41,078 bases of DNA. Origin: an uncultured Gammaproteobacteria bacterium (GTDB lineage Bacteria; Pseudomonadota; Gammaproteobacteria; Enterobacterales; Psychrobiaceae). Shown here piece by piece: positions 9,640 to 18,807 of this stretch (its first letter is position 1; each line of letters opens with the position of its first letter). Where the stretch lies: NCBI GenBank assembly GCA_913060565.1, contig CAJXRU010000022.1, positions 1-41,078 on the forward strand, written 5' to 3'. Made by a program: the position numbers and the translations under genes. The notes under the pieces are model-generated. The model did no database searches and was not told the DNA's origin. It saw only the letters and a program-made list of their open reading frames with translations.

Positions 9640-10200
9640 CTATTGATAATTAACTGTATACTTAGCTTGTACAAAGTCATTAGCGAAAGCTGTTGCATGA
9701 GCTTGTTCTAATTTAATGTGTTTCTCCGTCTTACCAAACAGTGTGATGCCTTCTCCTAATAATACGGGCACTTGTGTAATCGTCATTTCATTGATTAACT
9801 GAAGATTAATGAATTCCTGAATAGTTTTACCACCATCAATATAAGCGTAATGATGACCTTCACTTTCAAGCTGAGAGATTAGTGTCCTTAAATCTCCAGA
9901 ATACATTTCGACTTTATTCTTTAAGTTCTCAGGTGGCTCTTTTAGTGTATTACTTAATACTACAATTCGTAGATTTCCATACGGCCACTGCTCAGGGGCT
10001 AAATTAAAGCTAGAAATGACTTCCATGCATTTTCGGCCCATGATCATGCAATCTACAGAATTCAAGAAATCCTGAAAGCCCATATCTTCCGATTCCATAT
10101 CAGCCTCAGTGTTACCTGCTGTATGCAACCATTCAACACCACCGTCTTTTTGAGCAATAAAACCATCAACACTTGTTGCAATATATACGGAGCATTTCAT
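9640..10200 (-). CDS. Dihydrofolate reductase family protein (RibD C-terminal domain)
   Basis: A 186-residue cytoplasmic protein of the RibD-C/DHFR-like fold (YwjB/YyaP type). The landmarks are MKCSVYIATSVDGFIAQKDG at the N-terminus, DCMIMGRKCMEVI, IVVLSNTLKE, AYIDGGKTIQEFI (NADPH-binding Gly-rich turn) and TITQVPVLLGEGITLFG. Family members are NADPH-dependent reductases with mostly unknown substrates. AGGGGA lies about 6 bases before ATG 10200. It is the first gene of the minus-strand pair with the UvrA-like ATPase and is divergent from the TetR regulator, with the long palindrome between them, so repression by that TetR is likely. Confidence 0.88.
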   Translation of the reverse strand: MKCSVYIATSVDGFIAQKDGGVEWLHTAGNTEADMESEDMGFQDFLNSVDCMIMGRKCMEVISSFNLAPEQWPYGNLRIVVLSNTLKEPPENLKNKVEMYSGDLRTLISQLESEGHHYAYIDGGKTIQEFINLQLINEMTITQVPVLLGEGITLFGKTEKHIKLEQAHATAFANDFVQAKYTVNYQ

Positions 10201-10264
10201 TATTTTCCCCTTTTTTGTATTTAGCGAGTTTAAGATACCTTGTTACTTGGTTTTTGATACAAAA

Positions 10265-10305
10265 TAAAATACAATTATTCTACACCGTAGAATAATTGTA
10301 TTTTA
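10265..10305. promoter_or_regulatory. Perfect 41-bp palindrome (19-bp arms), probable TetR operator
   Basis: TAAAATACAATTATTCTAC at 10265-10283 is followed by ACC and then by the exact reverse complement at 10287-10305. The core TTCTAC-N3-GTAGAA resembles operators of TetR-family repressors. It ends 13 bases before the tetR start codon and 65 bases upstream of the divergent reductase gene, where it can control both. Symmetry is read directly; regulator identity is inferred from position. Confidence 0.8.
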
Positions 10306-10318
10306 ACGAGAGGTATAA

Positions 10319-10879
10319 ATGATTGTCAAGGGTAAAAAGCGCGGTCGCCCATCAGGTAAAAGTAGTGAATTAAGTGCACAAGTTATTTTAGATAAAGCTA
10401 AATCACTTATGAGAAATGAAAAAAAAGTCCCAAGCATCCGTAGCTTAGCATCAAGTCTAAATGTAGATGCGATGGCTATTTATCACTATTTTAACAATAA
10501 AGATGCGCTCTTAGAGTCGATAACAACATCATTGATAGAAAGCATTTATCAACCTCAGGTTAATGATGATTGGAAGAAGGCATTAACTGAGTTGTGTACT
10601 AGTTATCTCATATTACTTGATAGCTATCCTGGTTTATTAAATACGCTACTTTCTATGGAAGGAACAGGTCCTGCACAAGTTTTTGTTGAGCGGTTTAATA
10701 TTTTAATTAAAGCCCTGAATCTTAGTAAAGAAGCACAGGATAATGCGCTGAACTTATTAGTAGATTATTTGCATGGATTTGCGCTCGCTCTCAATTGCCA
10801 AGGTGATGAGCTTTTATTACATGTAGATCAGCTAACTGGACCGCTTAATTTTTATTGTGCTGCGTTAGAAAGAAATTAG
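10319..10879 (+). CDS. TetR/AcrR-family transcriptional regulator
   Basis: A 186-residue repressor. The N-terminus is basic (GKKRGRPSGKS), followed by a helix-turn-helix at about residues 37-60 (VPSIRSLASSLNVDAMAIYHYF) and the NKDALLESI linker of TetR proteins. The C-terminal ligand-binding half has a TetR_C-like helical layout with a long DYLHGFALAL helix. GAGAGG lies just upstream of ATG 10319. It is divergent from the reductase and UvrA-like genes and probably represses both them and itself through the palindrome at 10265-10305. The ligand is unknown; an aromatic or DNA-damaging drug would fit the UvrA-like partner (inference). Confidence 0.9.
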   Translation: MIVKGKKRGRPSGKSSELSAQVILDKAKSLMRNEKKVPSIRSLASSLNVDAMAIYHYFNNKDALLESITTSLIESIYQPQVNDDWKKALTELCTSYLILLDSYPGLLNTLLSMEGTGPAQVFVERFNILIKALNLSKEAQDNALNLLVDYLHGFALALNCQGDELLLHVDQLTGPLNFYCAALERN

Positions 10880-11025
10880 TTTAGGGTATTGGTTCTTTAA
10901 AAATTAAAGGCTATATAATTTAAATTATCAATGACCGCTTTTGTGGCAAAGAAGACAACTTAGTTTCATATTATTACAAGTACATCGAGACTTTCAGTTG
11001 ATAAACGTCGGTAATATTCCAACAC

Positions 11026-11051
11026 AAAAAAGGCAACCGAAGTTGCCTTTT
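11026..11051. terminator. Bidirectional intrinsic terminator
   Basis: A-run, GGCAAC, CGAA tetraloop, GTTGCC, T-run. It terminates the RND pump operon (minus), which ends 20 bases away, and may also serve the plus strand after the tetR gene. Confidence 0.85.
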
Positions 11052-11070
11052 AAAAAATGTTCAATCAATA

Positions 11071-14000
11071 CTAAAACGTATGGTCTTGTTGCTCTTTCTT
11101 GCTGTGGCTTAATTTAAACACCACCACAAAGAACACAGGCACAAAGATAACTGCAAGTACGGTCGCTGATAACATGCCGCCAAATACGCCTGTGCCAATC
11201 GCATTTTGGCTGCCAGAGCCAGCGCCTGTTGCGATTACAAGCGGCGTAACACCCAACATAAACGCCATTGAGGTCATGATAATTGGACGTAAACGTAATT
11301 TAGCCGCTTGCAACGTCGCATCGACTAAGCTGTGGCCTTGCAAGTACAAGGAGCGAGCAAATTCGACAATCAATATTGCGTTTTTAGAGGCGAGTCCGAT
11401 GGTGGTTAACAAGCCAACTTGGAAATACACATCGTTAGATAGTTCGCGTGCTAGCGCAAAACTCACCGCGCCCATCACGCCAAGTGGAACAACCAACATC
11501 ACCGCAAAAGGAACACTCCAGCTCTCATAGAGCGCCGCTAAACACAAGAACACTACCAGCATTGATAACGCATAAAGAAGCGGTGCTTGCGAGCCAGATT
11601 GTTTTTCTTGCAGCGACATGCCAGACCATTCAAAACCAAAGCCAGCAGGCAGTTGTTTCACGTGCTCACTCATCGCCGCCATAGCGTCACCAGAGCTAAG
11701 TCCTGGAGCCGCTTGACCGAATATTTGAGCAGACGACGCGCCGTTATAACGCTCTAGTTTTGGCGGACCAAATACCCATCGGGCCGTTGCAAATGCCGTA
11801 AATGGCACCATTTCGCCTTTGTTGTTTTTGACATACCAATATTTAATATCATCCGGCATCATGCGATATGGCGCATCAGCCTGCACATAAACACGTTTTA
11901 CACGACCACGCTCAATAAAGTCATTAACGTAGGTTGGTGCCCAAGCACTTGAGAACGTATTGTTTACATCTTCGATGGATAAACCAAGCGCCATGGCTTT
12001 TTGCTGGTCAATATCAATCTTAAATTGTGGAGTGTCTTCCAGTCCATTAGGGCGAACCCCCATCAAGCGAGGATCTTGCGCCGCCAGTCCCAGCAATTGA
12101 TTTCGCGCTGCGGTGAGTTTCTCATGACCATGACCACCTAAGTCTTGTAATTGGAAGTCAAACCCAGACGCGGTGCCTAATTCCATGATTGACGGCGGCA
12201 CAAACGCAAAGGCAAAGGCTTCTTTGATGGTCATGAAATAGCCCATCGCACGACCAGCCACCGCGGTGACATGTTGGTCGTCACGAGTTCGTGTATCCCA
12301 GTCTTTGAGCTTCACAAACGCCATACCATTGTTTTGTCCGTTGCCACTGAAACTAAAACCAATCACAGAGAACACAGACGAGACGTTTTCTTTCTCATTT
12401 TCTAAGAAGAATTTCTCAACTTTATCCATCTCTTTTAATGAACGCTCAGTTGATGCACCTTGCGGCAGCACGACCTGAGTAAACATGGTGCCTTGGTCTT
12501 CATCTGGTAAAAATGACGTAGGTAAACGCTGGAACATCACCACCAGTACCGCAACTAAAATTCCATAAACCACCATGGTGCGGCCACTGCGATTAACAAT
12601 CTTAGACAAGAACGATTGATAACCATTGCTGGTGCGCTCAAAATGACGATTAAACCATGCGAAGAACCCACGTTGTGGTTTTTTGTGTTGATCAGGTGAC
12701 TTAAGCAACGTGGCACACAGTGCCGGTGTTAATGTGAGTGCCACGATGACTGACAACACCATTGAAGAAACAACGGTAATAGAGAATTGACGGTAGATAA
12801 CACCTGTCGATCCACCAAAGAATGCCATTGGCACAAACACGGCTGACAGCACCATAGCAATACCAATTAGGGCACTGGTGATTTGCTTCATCGATTTTTT
12901 GGTGGCTTCTTTGGGCGATAACCCTTCTTCGTGCATTACCCGCTCGACATTTTCCACCACTACGATGGCATCATCCACCAGCAAGCCAATAGCGAGTACC
13001 ATGCCAAACATAGTTAGCGTGTTAATGGAGTAACCAAATATCGATAGCACGGCAAAGGTACCTAACAATACAACAGGTACGGCAATGGTTGGAATGAGTG
13101 TTGCTCTGAAGTTTTGCAAGAATAAATACATCACTAAGAACACTAGTAATATGGCTTCAAGCAAGGTTTGAATTACCGATTTTATCGATAATTTTACAAA
13201 CGGGGTGATGTCATAAGGAAATACAACTTCCATGCCTTGCGGAAAGTTCGGTTGCAGTTGTTTAATTTTATCACGCAGCGCTTGAGCCGTTTCAAGGGCA
13301 TTAGCACCTGCGGCTAAGTTAATACCAAAACCCGTTGCAGGATTGTCATTAAACTCAGCCACCATCTGATAGTTATCACCACCAAGCTCAATACGTGCGA
13401 CGTCTTTGAGTTTAATGGTTGCCCCACTCTCTTCAACGCGCAGCAGAATATTACCAAACTGCTCTGGGGTTTCTAATCCCGTTTGCACGATAATGCTGGC
13501 GTTAATTTGTTGTCCCGGAACGCTCGGTGAACCACCAAGTTCACCTGCCGCTACTTGCGAATTTTGCGCGCGAATAGCCGACATCACATCAATGGCTGAC
13601 AACTTGTATTGATTGAGTTTTTCAGGGTTCATCCACACGCGCATCGCGTATTTACTACCAAAAAACTGCACCTGACCAACACCATTAATACGGCTGATTT
13701 GATCTTGAATATTGGACGCCATGTAATCGCCAATATCCACGCTATCAAGTTGATCGTTAGTCGAATAAAAACCGATAACCATCAAGAAAGCACTTGATGA
13801 TTTAGTCACCTGTACGCCATTTTGTTGCACTTTTTGCGGCAGTAATGGCATAGCAGTTTGCAGTTTGTTTTGCACCTGAACCTGCGCGATATCAGGATCG
13901 GTTCCCGCATTAAAGGTAACTGTAATGGCTGCACCACCCGATGAATCACTGCTGGCGGATATGTATTTTACATTATCAATGCCACTGAGGTTTTGTTCTA

Positions 14001-14193
14001 TCACCTGCACGACGGTGTCTTGCACTACTTGTGCTGATGCACCAGAATAAAACGCACTGATGGTTACCGACGGCGGCGCAACATCTGGGTATTGTGATAT
14101 CGGCAGACGAAATATGGATAATATGCCCACCAGCATGATCATGATGGCAATAACCCACGCGAGGATTGGCCTTTCTATAAAACTTTTAGCCAT
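11071..14193 (-). CDS. RND multidrug efflux permease (HAE1, AcrB/MexB type)
   Basis: A 1040-residue inner-membrane proton antiporter, the usual length for AcrB. The N-terminus ([20 protein letters not shown]) and [13 protein letters not shown] are the HAE1 hallmarks. TM4 carries the proton-relay Asp pair in [16 protein letters not shown] and TM10 carries the Lys in [17 protein letters not shown]. Twelve TM segments and two large periplasmic loops are apparent. It expels lipophilic drugs, detergents and similar compounds as part of a tripartite pump. It starts 3 bases after the stop of the adaptor gene, with its ribosome site (AAGGA) inside the end of that gene, so the two are co-translated. 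No outer-membrane TolC gene follows; a TolC encoded elsewhere would be needed. Confidence 0.96.
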   Translation of the reverse strand: MAKSFIERPILAWVIAIMIMLVGILSIFRLPISQYPDVAPPSVTISAFYSGASAQVVQDTVVQVIEQNLSGIDNVKYISASSDSSGGAAITVTFNAGTDPDIAQVQVQNKLQTAMPLLPQKVQQNGVQVTKSSSAFLMVIGFYSTNDQLDSVDIGDYMASNIQDQISRINGVGQVQFFGSKYAMRVWMNPEKLNQYKLSAIDVMSAIRAQNSQVAAGELGGSPSVPGQQINASIIVQTGLETPEQFGNILLRVEESGATIKLKDVARIELGGDNYQMVAEFNDNPATGFGINLAAGANALETAQALRDKIKQLQPNFPQGMEVVFPYDITPFVKLSIKSVIQTLLEAILLVFLVMYLFLQNFRATLIPTIAVPVVLLGTFAVLSIFGYSINTLTMFGMVLAIGLLVDDAIVVVENVERVMHEEGLSPKEATKKSMKQITSALIGIAMVLSAVFVPMAFFGGSTGVIYRQFSITVVSSMVLSVIVALTLTPALCATLLKSPDQHKKPQRGFFAWFNRHFERTSNGYQSFLSKIVNRSGRTMVVYGILVAVLVVMFQRLPTSFLPDEDQGTMFTQVVLPQGASTERSLKEMDKVEKFFLENEKENVSSVFSVIGFSFSGNGQNNGMAFVKLKDWDTRTRDDQHVTAVAGRAMGYFMTIKEAFAFAFVPPSIMELGTASGFDFQLQDLGGHGHEKLTAARNQLLGLAAQDPRLMGVRPNGLEDTPQFKIDIDQQKAMALGLSIEDVNNTFSSAWAPTYVNDFIERGRVKRVYVQADAPYRMMPDDIKYWYVKNNKGEMVPFTAFATARWVFGPPKLERYNGASSAQIFGQAAPGLSSGDAMAAMSEHVKQLPAGFGFEWSGMSLQEKQSGSQAPLLYALSMLVVFLCLAALYESWSVPFAVMLVVPLGVMGAVSFALARELSNDVYFQVGLLTTIGLASKNAILIVEFARSLYLQGHSLVDATLQAAKLRLRPIIMTSMAFMLGVTPLVIATGAGSGSQNAIGTGVFGGMLSATVLAVIFVPVFFVVVFKLSHSKKEQQDHTF

Positions 14194-14196
14194 GAG

Positions 14197-15342
14197 TTAT
14201 CCTTCGATCGCTTTGTTTGCTTGCGGAGCAACAGGGACGACAGTCATGCCCGGGCCAATTTTTTGCAGCCCCGTAGTAATGACTTTATCACCACTTTCAA
14301 GCCCTGTTAGCGCTAACCAATCTTGACCAAATGAGCGACCAACAGTGATCTGTTTAATGCCTACCGTATTATCTTTTAAAAGAACAAAAACGTTCGCCTG
14401 CCCTTGTTTGTCAAACGAAACAGCACTTTGCGGCACTAATATTGAGTTGTCGCGAGTCGCTTGCGTTAAATCTACTTGAGCAAACATTCCCGGTAATAAT
14501 TCATGCTTTGGATTATTAAACTGAGCACGTAACGTGACTGTATCGGTACTAACATTGGTTCGTACTTCGTTAAACTTTAGCTGTCCTAGCTGTGAGTACG
14601 TGTCGTTTTTGCCAAAGCTCAATTGTGCAGTCTGCTCAACACGATTTAATTCACCGCTGGCTAATCGTCTATTGATATTGCGAAGTTCGGTATTGCTTTG
14701 CACCATATCAAAGTAAATAGGATCGAGTTGCGTAATCGTCGTCAACATTTGTGATTGTGCAGCAGTAACTAGTGCACCAACGGTAATATTTGATTTACTA
14801 ATTTGTCCACTAATCGGCGCTTTCACTTTGGTGTACGCAATATCGACTTGTGCTTTGTGAATCGCTGCTTTTCGAACATCTATTTCAGCAACCATTGCTT
14901 GATAGTTTGCGTTGGCTTGATCATATTGCTGCTGACTAGCAGCTTTATCTTTTAACAATTGCGTATAACGTGACACTTCAGCTTTTAGCGAACGTAGATT
15001 TGCTTGGCTTCGTACTAACTCAGCTTTCGCCGATGTTAGATTGGCTTGGTAAATCGTATCATCGATTTGATATAACGCTTGGCCAGCCTTAACGACAGAG
15101 CCTTCCTCAAATAATCGTGCTTTGATGATGCCAGTTACCTGTGGACGCACATCGGCAATAGCAGATGCTACAGCGCGCGCAGGCAAATGTTGACTGAAAG
15201 TAATGGTTTGTGTGTCCATGACAACATAATCGACCGATTGTGGCGGCATTTGAAATGCCGGTGCAGCATCATCAGAGCCACATCCACTCAACAATAAGGT
15301 GACAGAGCTGGCGATGGTTAACGCTAGTAATTTAAATTTCAT
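14197..15342 (-). CDS. RND efflux periplasmic adaptor, AcrA/MexA type (lipoprotein)
   Basis: A 381-residue membrane-fusion protein. The signal peptide ends in lipobox LLSGC with Cys21, so it is probably lipid-anchored in the periplasm. The barrel-sandwich halves are RPQVTGIIKARLFEEGSVVKAG and VKAPISGQISKSNITVGALV, flanking an alpha-hairpin coiled coil at about residues 95-160. A beta-barrel domain follows (LLPGMFAQVDL, VPQSAVSF), then a membrane-proximal domain (TGLESGDKVITTGLQKI). ATG 15342 was chosen because GAGG lies 5 bases upstream and it gives a clean lipoprotein signal; a longer form from 15360 is less likely. It is the first gene of the pump operon. No dedicated regulator is adjacent. 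Confidence 0.94.
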   Translation of the reverse strand: MKFKLLALTIASSVTLLLSGCGSDDAAPAFQMPPQSVDYVVMDTQTITFSQHLPARAVASAIADVRPQVTGIIKARLFEEGSVVKAGQALYQIDDTIYQANLTSAKAELVRSQANLRSLKAEVSRYTQLLKDKAASQQQYDQANANYQAMVAEIDVRKAAIHKAQVDIAYTKVKAPISGQISKSNITVGALVTAAQSQMLTTITQLDPIYFDMVQSNTELRNINRRLASGELNRVEQTAQLSFGKNDTYSQLGQLKFNEVRTNVSTDTVTLRAQFNNPKHELLPGMFAQVDLTQATRDNSILVPQSAVSFDKQGQANVFVLLKDNTVGIKQITVGRSFGQDWLALTGLESGDKVITTGLQKIGPGMTVVPVAPQANKAIEG

Positions 15343-15751
15343 AATTTCCTCAAATAACACAAGGTTGCCTAAGTGTAGGCAATGATAGGAGATTAGCGAT
15401 TAACGTCATAAAAACGGGTAAAGACAACTGTAGGATGAGCTTGTGTGAAATGAAGCGCAATCTACAATTGTCTGCTCGCTAATCTGTATTGGTATCTTAT
15501 TATCTAATCATTTGATTTTGTATTGCTAGGTATAAATACGTATAACAATAGCGGCATAATCAAATTTTTAGCCGCATTAGTTTAATAGCTTCGTTAATTT
15601 TTGTACAACCTTTCAATACATTAAGTGGTCTACTTAGTTGTAACTAAATACGTCGTCATTATAAAACGGGTGATTCATTCATGTGTTTTAATAAAGTACT
15701 AAGTATGATAAAAATGCGTCATCACCGACTATTTATTGACGAGATTTACCT
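15343..15751. other. 409-bp divergent intergenic region with nested inverted repeats
   Basis: It holds the promoters of the RND pump (minus) and the beta-propeller gene (plus). Two nested inverted repeats are visible. The outer one is AGATTAGCGA 15390-15399 with TCGCTAATCT 15476-15485 (perfect). The inner one is AGACAACTGTAG 15422-15433 with CTACAATTGTCT 15462-15473 (one mismatch). No ORF of note is present. The repeats lie 48-143 bases upstream of the adaptor start and could be an operator pair or a structured leader. Confidence 0.6.
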
Positions 15752-16972
15752 GTGACTATTCGTATTGTTTTGATGACTTTTTTGACTGTGTTTCTCGCTA
15801 ATGGGGCGCACGCTAACGATAAGATAAAATTACGTGACGTTATCGTCGTTGGAAACAACTGGGACGGCACTGTAGACATTTATGATCCCCATACGTTCAC
15901 GCGTATTAAAAAGCTCAACGCAGTACCAGATAAAGAAGAGCGGTTAGATGAAATCTATTCAGGTGTTATTCGCCGCATAAAATCGACTTTCATCCGAGAA
16001 GTTATTGGCGAAGGAAATAATCAGATGGTTGATGATATGTTTCCGTCAAAAGATGGAAAATACCTTTTTATATCACGCCCAAGTTTTGCTGATGCGATTG
16101 CCCTTGATGTAAATACTGGTGAAATAAAATGGCGAACGCCCGTGGAAGGTTCACGCTCTGATCACGCGGCAATTTCACCTGACGGAAAAATATTTTTAGT
16201 CTCAGCGTCAACCGCTCGAAAAGTTCATGCCATAGACACTGAAACAGGAAAGATTGTCGCCAACTTTGAGTCAGGCGATCAACCTCATGAGAGTAATTAC
16301 ACCAAAGATGGCACAAAGATCCTGCACGCGAGCATCGGTAAAGTATTTGTACCGTTCTCGTCCGGCTGGCTCGACTGGATGAAGGGCGACCGTTATTTTC
16401 AAGTGGTTGACGCAAAGACTTATGAAGTATTAGAGCGGGTAGATATTGGCGAGAAATTAGAAGAGTTTGGATTTCCTTGGGTGGACAACGCTGTACGCCC
16501 AATGGCCGTTGCGCCAGACGGGCGCTTTGTTTATTTGCAGGTATCATTTTTTCATGGCTTCTTTGAGTATGATCTAGAAACACAAAAAATTACACGAAAA
16601 ATGCATTTACCAATTCCAGAACTTATTGCACAAATGAGCCTTCGTGATTATCAACTTAATTCAGCTCATCATGGTCTTGCAATTAATCACGACGGCACCA
16701 AACTCTGTGTTGCTGGCACTATGTCAGGCTATGCCGCTATTGTCGATCGCGTTACTTTCAGCTATAAGATTGCTCAATTATCAGAACACCCATTAGGTGC
16801 AAAACCTTATTGGGCAACAGAAAGTGCTGATGGTAAAAACTGTTACGTATCTGTTAGCCAGCAAGATCGCGTTGCGGTCATTTCATTTGCAACCGGCAAA
16901 GAAATTGCCAGCTTTGACGTCGGCGATCACCCACAGCGTATTAGAACGGGTAAATTACTTATTAATAAATAA
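15752..16972 (+). CDS. Periplasmic YncE-like beta-propeller protein
   Basis: A 406-residue exported protein with signal peptide (about residues 1-21, ending AHA). The rest consists of repeated beta-propeller blades of the YVTN/YncE type: [104 protein letters not shown]. No catalytic motif or haem site is evident. Related proteins bind DNA or quinone-dehydrogenase partners, but the function here is not known. The start is GTG 15752 with a weak GAG upstream. A response-regulator gene follows 142 bases later with its own putative operator, so co-transcription is uncertain. Confidence 0.8.
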   Translation: MTIRIVLMTFLTVFLANGAHANDKIKLRDVIVVGNNWDGTVDIYDPHTFTRIKKLNAVPDKEERLDEIYSGVIRRIKSTFIREVIGEGNNQMVDDMFPSKDGKYLFISRPSFADAIALDVNTGEIKWRTPVEGSRSDHAAISPDGKIFLVSASTARKVHAIDTETGKIVANFESGDQPHESNYTKDGTKILHASIGKVFVPFSSGWLDWMKGDRYFQVVDAKTYEVLERVDIGEKLEEFGFPWVDNAVRPMAVAPDGRFVYLQVSFFHGFFEYDLETQKITRKMHLPIPELIAQMSLRDYQLNSAHHGLAINHDGTKLCVAGTMSGYAAIVDRVTFSYKIAQLSEHPLGAKPYWATESADGKNCYVSVSQQDRVAVISFATGKEIASFDVGDHPQRIRTGKLLINK

Positions 16973-17047
16973 GAAATTATTGCTACAAACTGAAATCCTT
17001 TGACTACCCTTACTATATTCGTAAGCGCACTGATACTTATTTTGTTG

Positions 17048-17063
17048 ATTTTGTATACAAAAT
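17048..17063. promoter_or_regulatory. 16-bp perfect palindrome, operator candidate
   Basis: ATTTTGTATACAAAAT lies 52 bases upstream of the response-regulator start. The TTGTATACAA core resembles sites used by FadR/GntR-type regulators, but no such regulator is in the window and the binding protein is unknown. Confidence 0.45.
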
Positions 17064-17114
17064 TCACATACAATCCATGCGCTTTGTAGTCGATAGGGAA
17101 AATGTACCAGCATC

Positions 17115-17744
17115 ATGTTGAAAATATTACTCATAGATGACCATCAGTTATTTCTCGATGGTGTGTCTCAGATTTTGCCACTTCACATTCCTAATTTGGA
17201 TGTTTTTACGTGCAGTAGCGTCGACAAAGCACAAGCGATCATGTCGCAGCACCGAGATATCGATCTAATTTTAATTGATCTAGAAATGCCAGAGATTGGT
17301 GGTATTGCGTTTTTAGCGAAAAACATTCACGCATCTGACGTACAACCAATTGCCGTTCTTTCAGCATCGCAAGATATCGCCGTAATTCAACATGTTTTAC
17401 AACATGGCGCATTAGGGTTTATTCCAAAAACGCTTGGCAGTGAAGATTTAGTAGATGCGGTGCAGAGTATTTTAAATGGTAATATATTTTTGCCCGCTCA
17501 TATTAAACGGCAAATAGAAGAATTATCACAAGATCATGAGCAAACGGTCAAGGATATCACACCTCGCCAACTAGAAGTTTTATCGTTACTTTCAAAAGGA
17601 TTAACCAATTGTAAAATTGCGGAATCCATGTTCATTTCAGAACATACTGTAAAATCACACATAAAACAGCTATTTCAAAAGCTTGATGCAGATAACAGGC
17701 TAGCTTGTGTCACTCGAGCAAAAGAGATTGGCTTATTAAGTTAA
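17115..17744 (+). CDS. NarL/FixJ-family response regulator
   Basis: A 209-residue DNA-binding response regulator. The receiver domain is at about residues 1-120, with the acidic pair IDDHQLF, the phospho-acceptor Asp in LILIDLEMPEIGG, the switch Ser in AVLSAS and the Lys in GFIPKT. The C-terminal LuxR-type helix-turn-helix is at about 143-205 (TPRQLEVLSLLSKGLTNCKIAESMFISEHTVKSHI). No histidine kinase is adjacent. The broken PAS-GGDEF gene follows after 134 bases. The start ATG 17115 has only a weak ribosome site (GGGAAAA about 14 bases upstream). Confidence 0.93.
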   Translation: MLKILLIDDHQLFLDGVSQILPLHIPNLDVFTCSSVDKAQAIMSQHRDIDLILIDLEMPEIGGIAFLAKNIHASDVQPIAVLSASQDIAVIQHVLQHGALGFIPKTLGSEDLVDAVQSILNGNIFLPAHIKRQIEELSQDHEQTVKDITPRQLEVLSLLSKGLTNCKIAESMFISEHTVKSHIKQLFQKLDADNRLACVTRAKEIGLLS

Positions 17745-17878
17745 TATTTTGTTGGTTGAGTGATCAACCAAACTCTCCACGAAAGATAGCCATTCTAAAA
17801 ATAACGGCACTAAATTAGTTGCAGCTTAATTTAGCTTACTCTATAGTCAGCCTTTCTAAGGTAACGTATACGTTTACT

Positions 17879-18283
17879 ATGACTCTTCAATTAACACCTA
17901 ATATTCAGCAGTTACTTTATGACTCACTTGAAAAGACCAGTGATTGTGTCGCGATCTTTGACGGTGAAGATAAGCTAATTTACTGTAATGAAGTGACCTC
18001 CTCACTATTCGGACAATCAATATCTGATATTGAAGGGAAAACTTTTGCTGATCTCGTTGAATATTGTTACCTATACAGCAAGGGGTTATTGATAGAAGCA
18101 AATAACATCCATGAGTGGATTGTTTACGCCAACCAAAAAAGACGCCAATCTCCTTTTAGAAGTTTTGAAATAGATTTGCACGATGGACGTTGGTTTTTAG
18201 CCACTGAACGCGTTATCGAAAACGACTTTATTTTCTTTTATGCCACAGATATTACTGAGAAAAACAAACAGAACAACGATTGA
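17879..18283 (+). CDS. PAS domain fragment of a frameshifted PAS-GGDEF protein
   Basis: The frame encodes a PAS sensor domain of about 134 residues (LYDSLEKTSDCVAIFDGEDKLIYCN, GKTFADLVEYC, ATDITEKN). A PAS domain normally runs through DITEKK into a linker and output domain. Here the frame ends at TGA 18281-18283 just after DITEKNKQNND. The -1 frame reads EKQTEQRLKLASQELFKLATTD from 18259 straight into the GGDEF domain below. One extra A in the run at 18260-18264 would restore a continuous PAS-GGDEF protein of about 310 residues. ATG 17879 is preferred over TTG 17819; neither has a strong ribosome site. Confidence 0.75.
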   Translation: MTLQLTPNIQQLLYDSLEKTSDCVAIFDGEDKLIYCNEVTSSLFGQSISDIEGKTFADLVEYCYLYSKGLLIEANNIHEWIVYANQKRRQSPFRSFEIDLHDGRWFLATERVIENDFIFFYATDITEKNKQNND

Positions 18284-18807
18284 AACTCGCCTCTCAAGAA
18301 TTGTTTAAACTAGCCACAACTGACTCTTTAACTGATAGCCATAATCGTCGTTACTTTCTTGAAATGGCCAATATTGAACTACAACGCAGTGCTCGCTCAG
18401 GCGATGATTGCAGTATCTTAATGATCGACCTTGATCATTTTAAATCTCTTAATGATAATTTTGGCCATCAAGGCGGCGATCTAACACTTGCTCAAAGCGC
18501 TAAAACCATTAAGGACAGTCTGCGTCCTTATGACATATTTGGACGAATTGGTGGGGAAGAGTTCGCAGTCTTATTACCAAACACAGATCTTAACAGTGCC
18601 TTTGATATTGGACAGAGGATCCGCAGTGCAATCGAAGAACAAACCGTAGATTACCTCACACACAAAATCCGAATTACCGCATCGATTGGCGCTGCCAATT
18701 CTAACGAGAATGAGTTGTCCTTAGAACTTCTTATGTCACGAGCAGATAAGAATCTGTATAGGGCCAAAAATCAGGGGCGCAACAAGGTCGTCGCTGAGTC
18801 AGAATAA
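18280..18807 (+). CDS. GGDEF diguanylate cyclase fragment (C-terminal part of PAS-GGDEF)
   Basis: A GGDEF domain for c-di-GMP synthesis. It shows TTDSLTDSHNRRYF at the start, DLDHFKSLNDNFGHQGGD, the active-site GGEEF in FGRIGGEEFAVLLP, and an inhibitory RxxD site (RPYD) five residues before it, so the catalytic domain looks intact. The only nearby start is TTG 18280, which overlaps the preceding TGA by four bases (TTGA) and has no Shine-Dalgarno. The open frame extends upstream to 18259 and encodes the normal PAS-GGDEF linker. Either this is the tail of a frameshifted gene, or it is expressed by coupling or slippage. Its 3' end overlaps the convergent AraC gene by 37 bases. Confidence 0.8.
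   Translation: MKLASQELFKLATTDSLTDSHNRRYFLEMANIELQRSARSGDDCSILMIDLDHFKSLNDNFGHQGGDLTLAQSAKTIKDSLRPYDIFGRIGGEEFAVLLPNTDLNSAFDIGQRIRSAIEEQTVDYLTHKIRITASIGAANSNENELSLELLMSRADKNLYRAKNQGRNKVVAESE

Noticed and set aside
11099..11530. 143-codon plus-strand ORF inside the RND permease region
   Set aside because: It lies antisense to the highly conserved C-terminal half of the pump; its composition is that of a shadow frame and it has no ribosome site or domain.
16068..16583. 171-codon minus-strand ORF opposite the beta-propeller gene
   Set aside because: The plus-strand frame has clear propeller repeats and a signal peptide; the minus frame has no recognisable feature.
18259..18265. Programmed -1 frameshift signal joining PAS and GGDEF frames
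   Set aside because: The heptamer is GAAAAAC rather than a classical A-AAA-AAG type slippery site, and no obvious downstream stem was seen; an indel is simpler.
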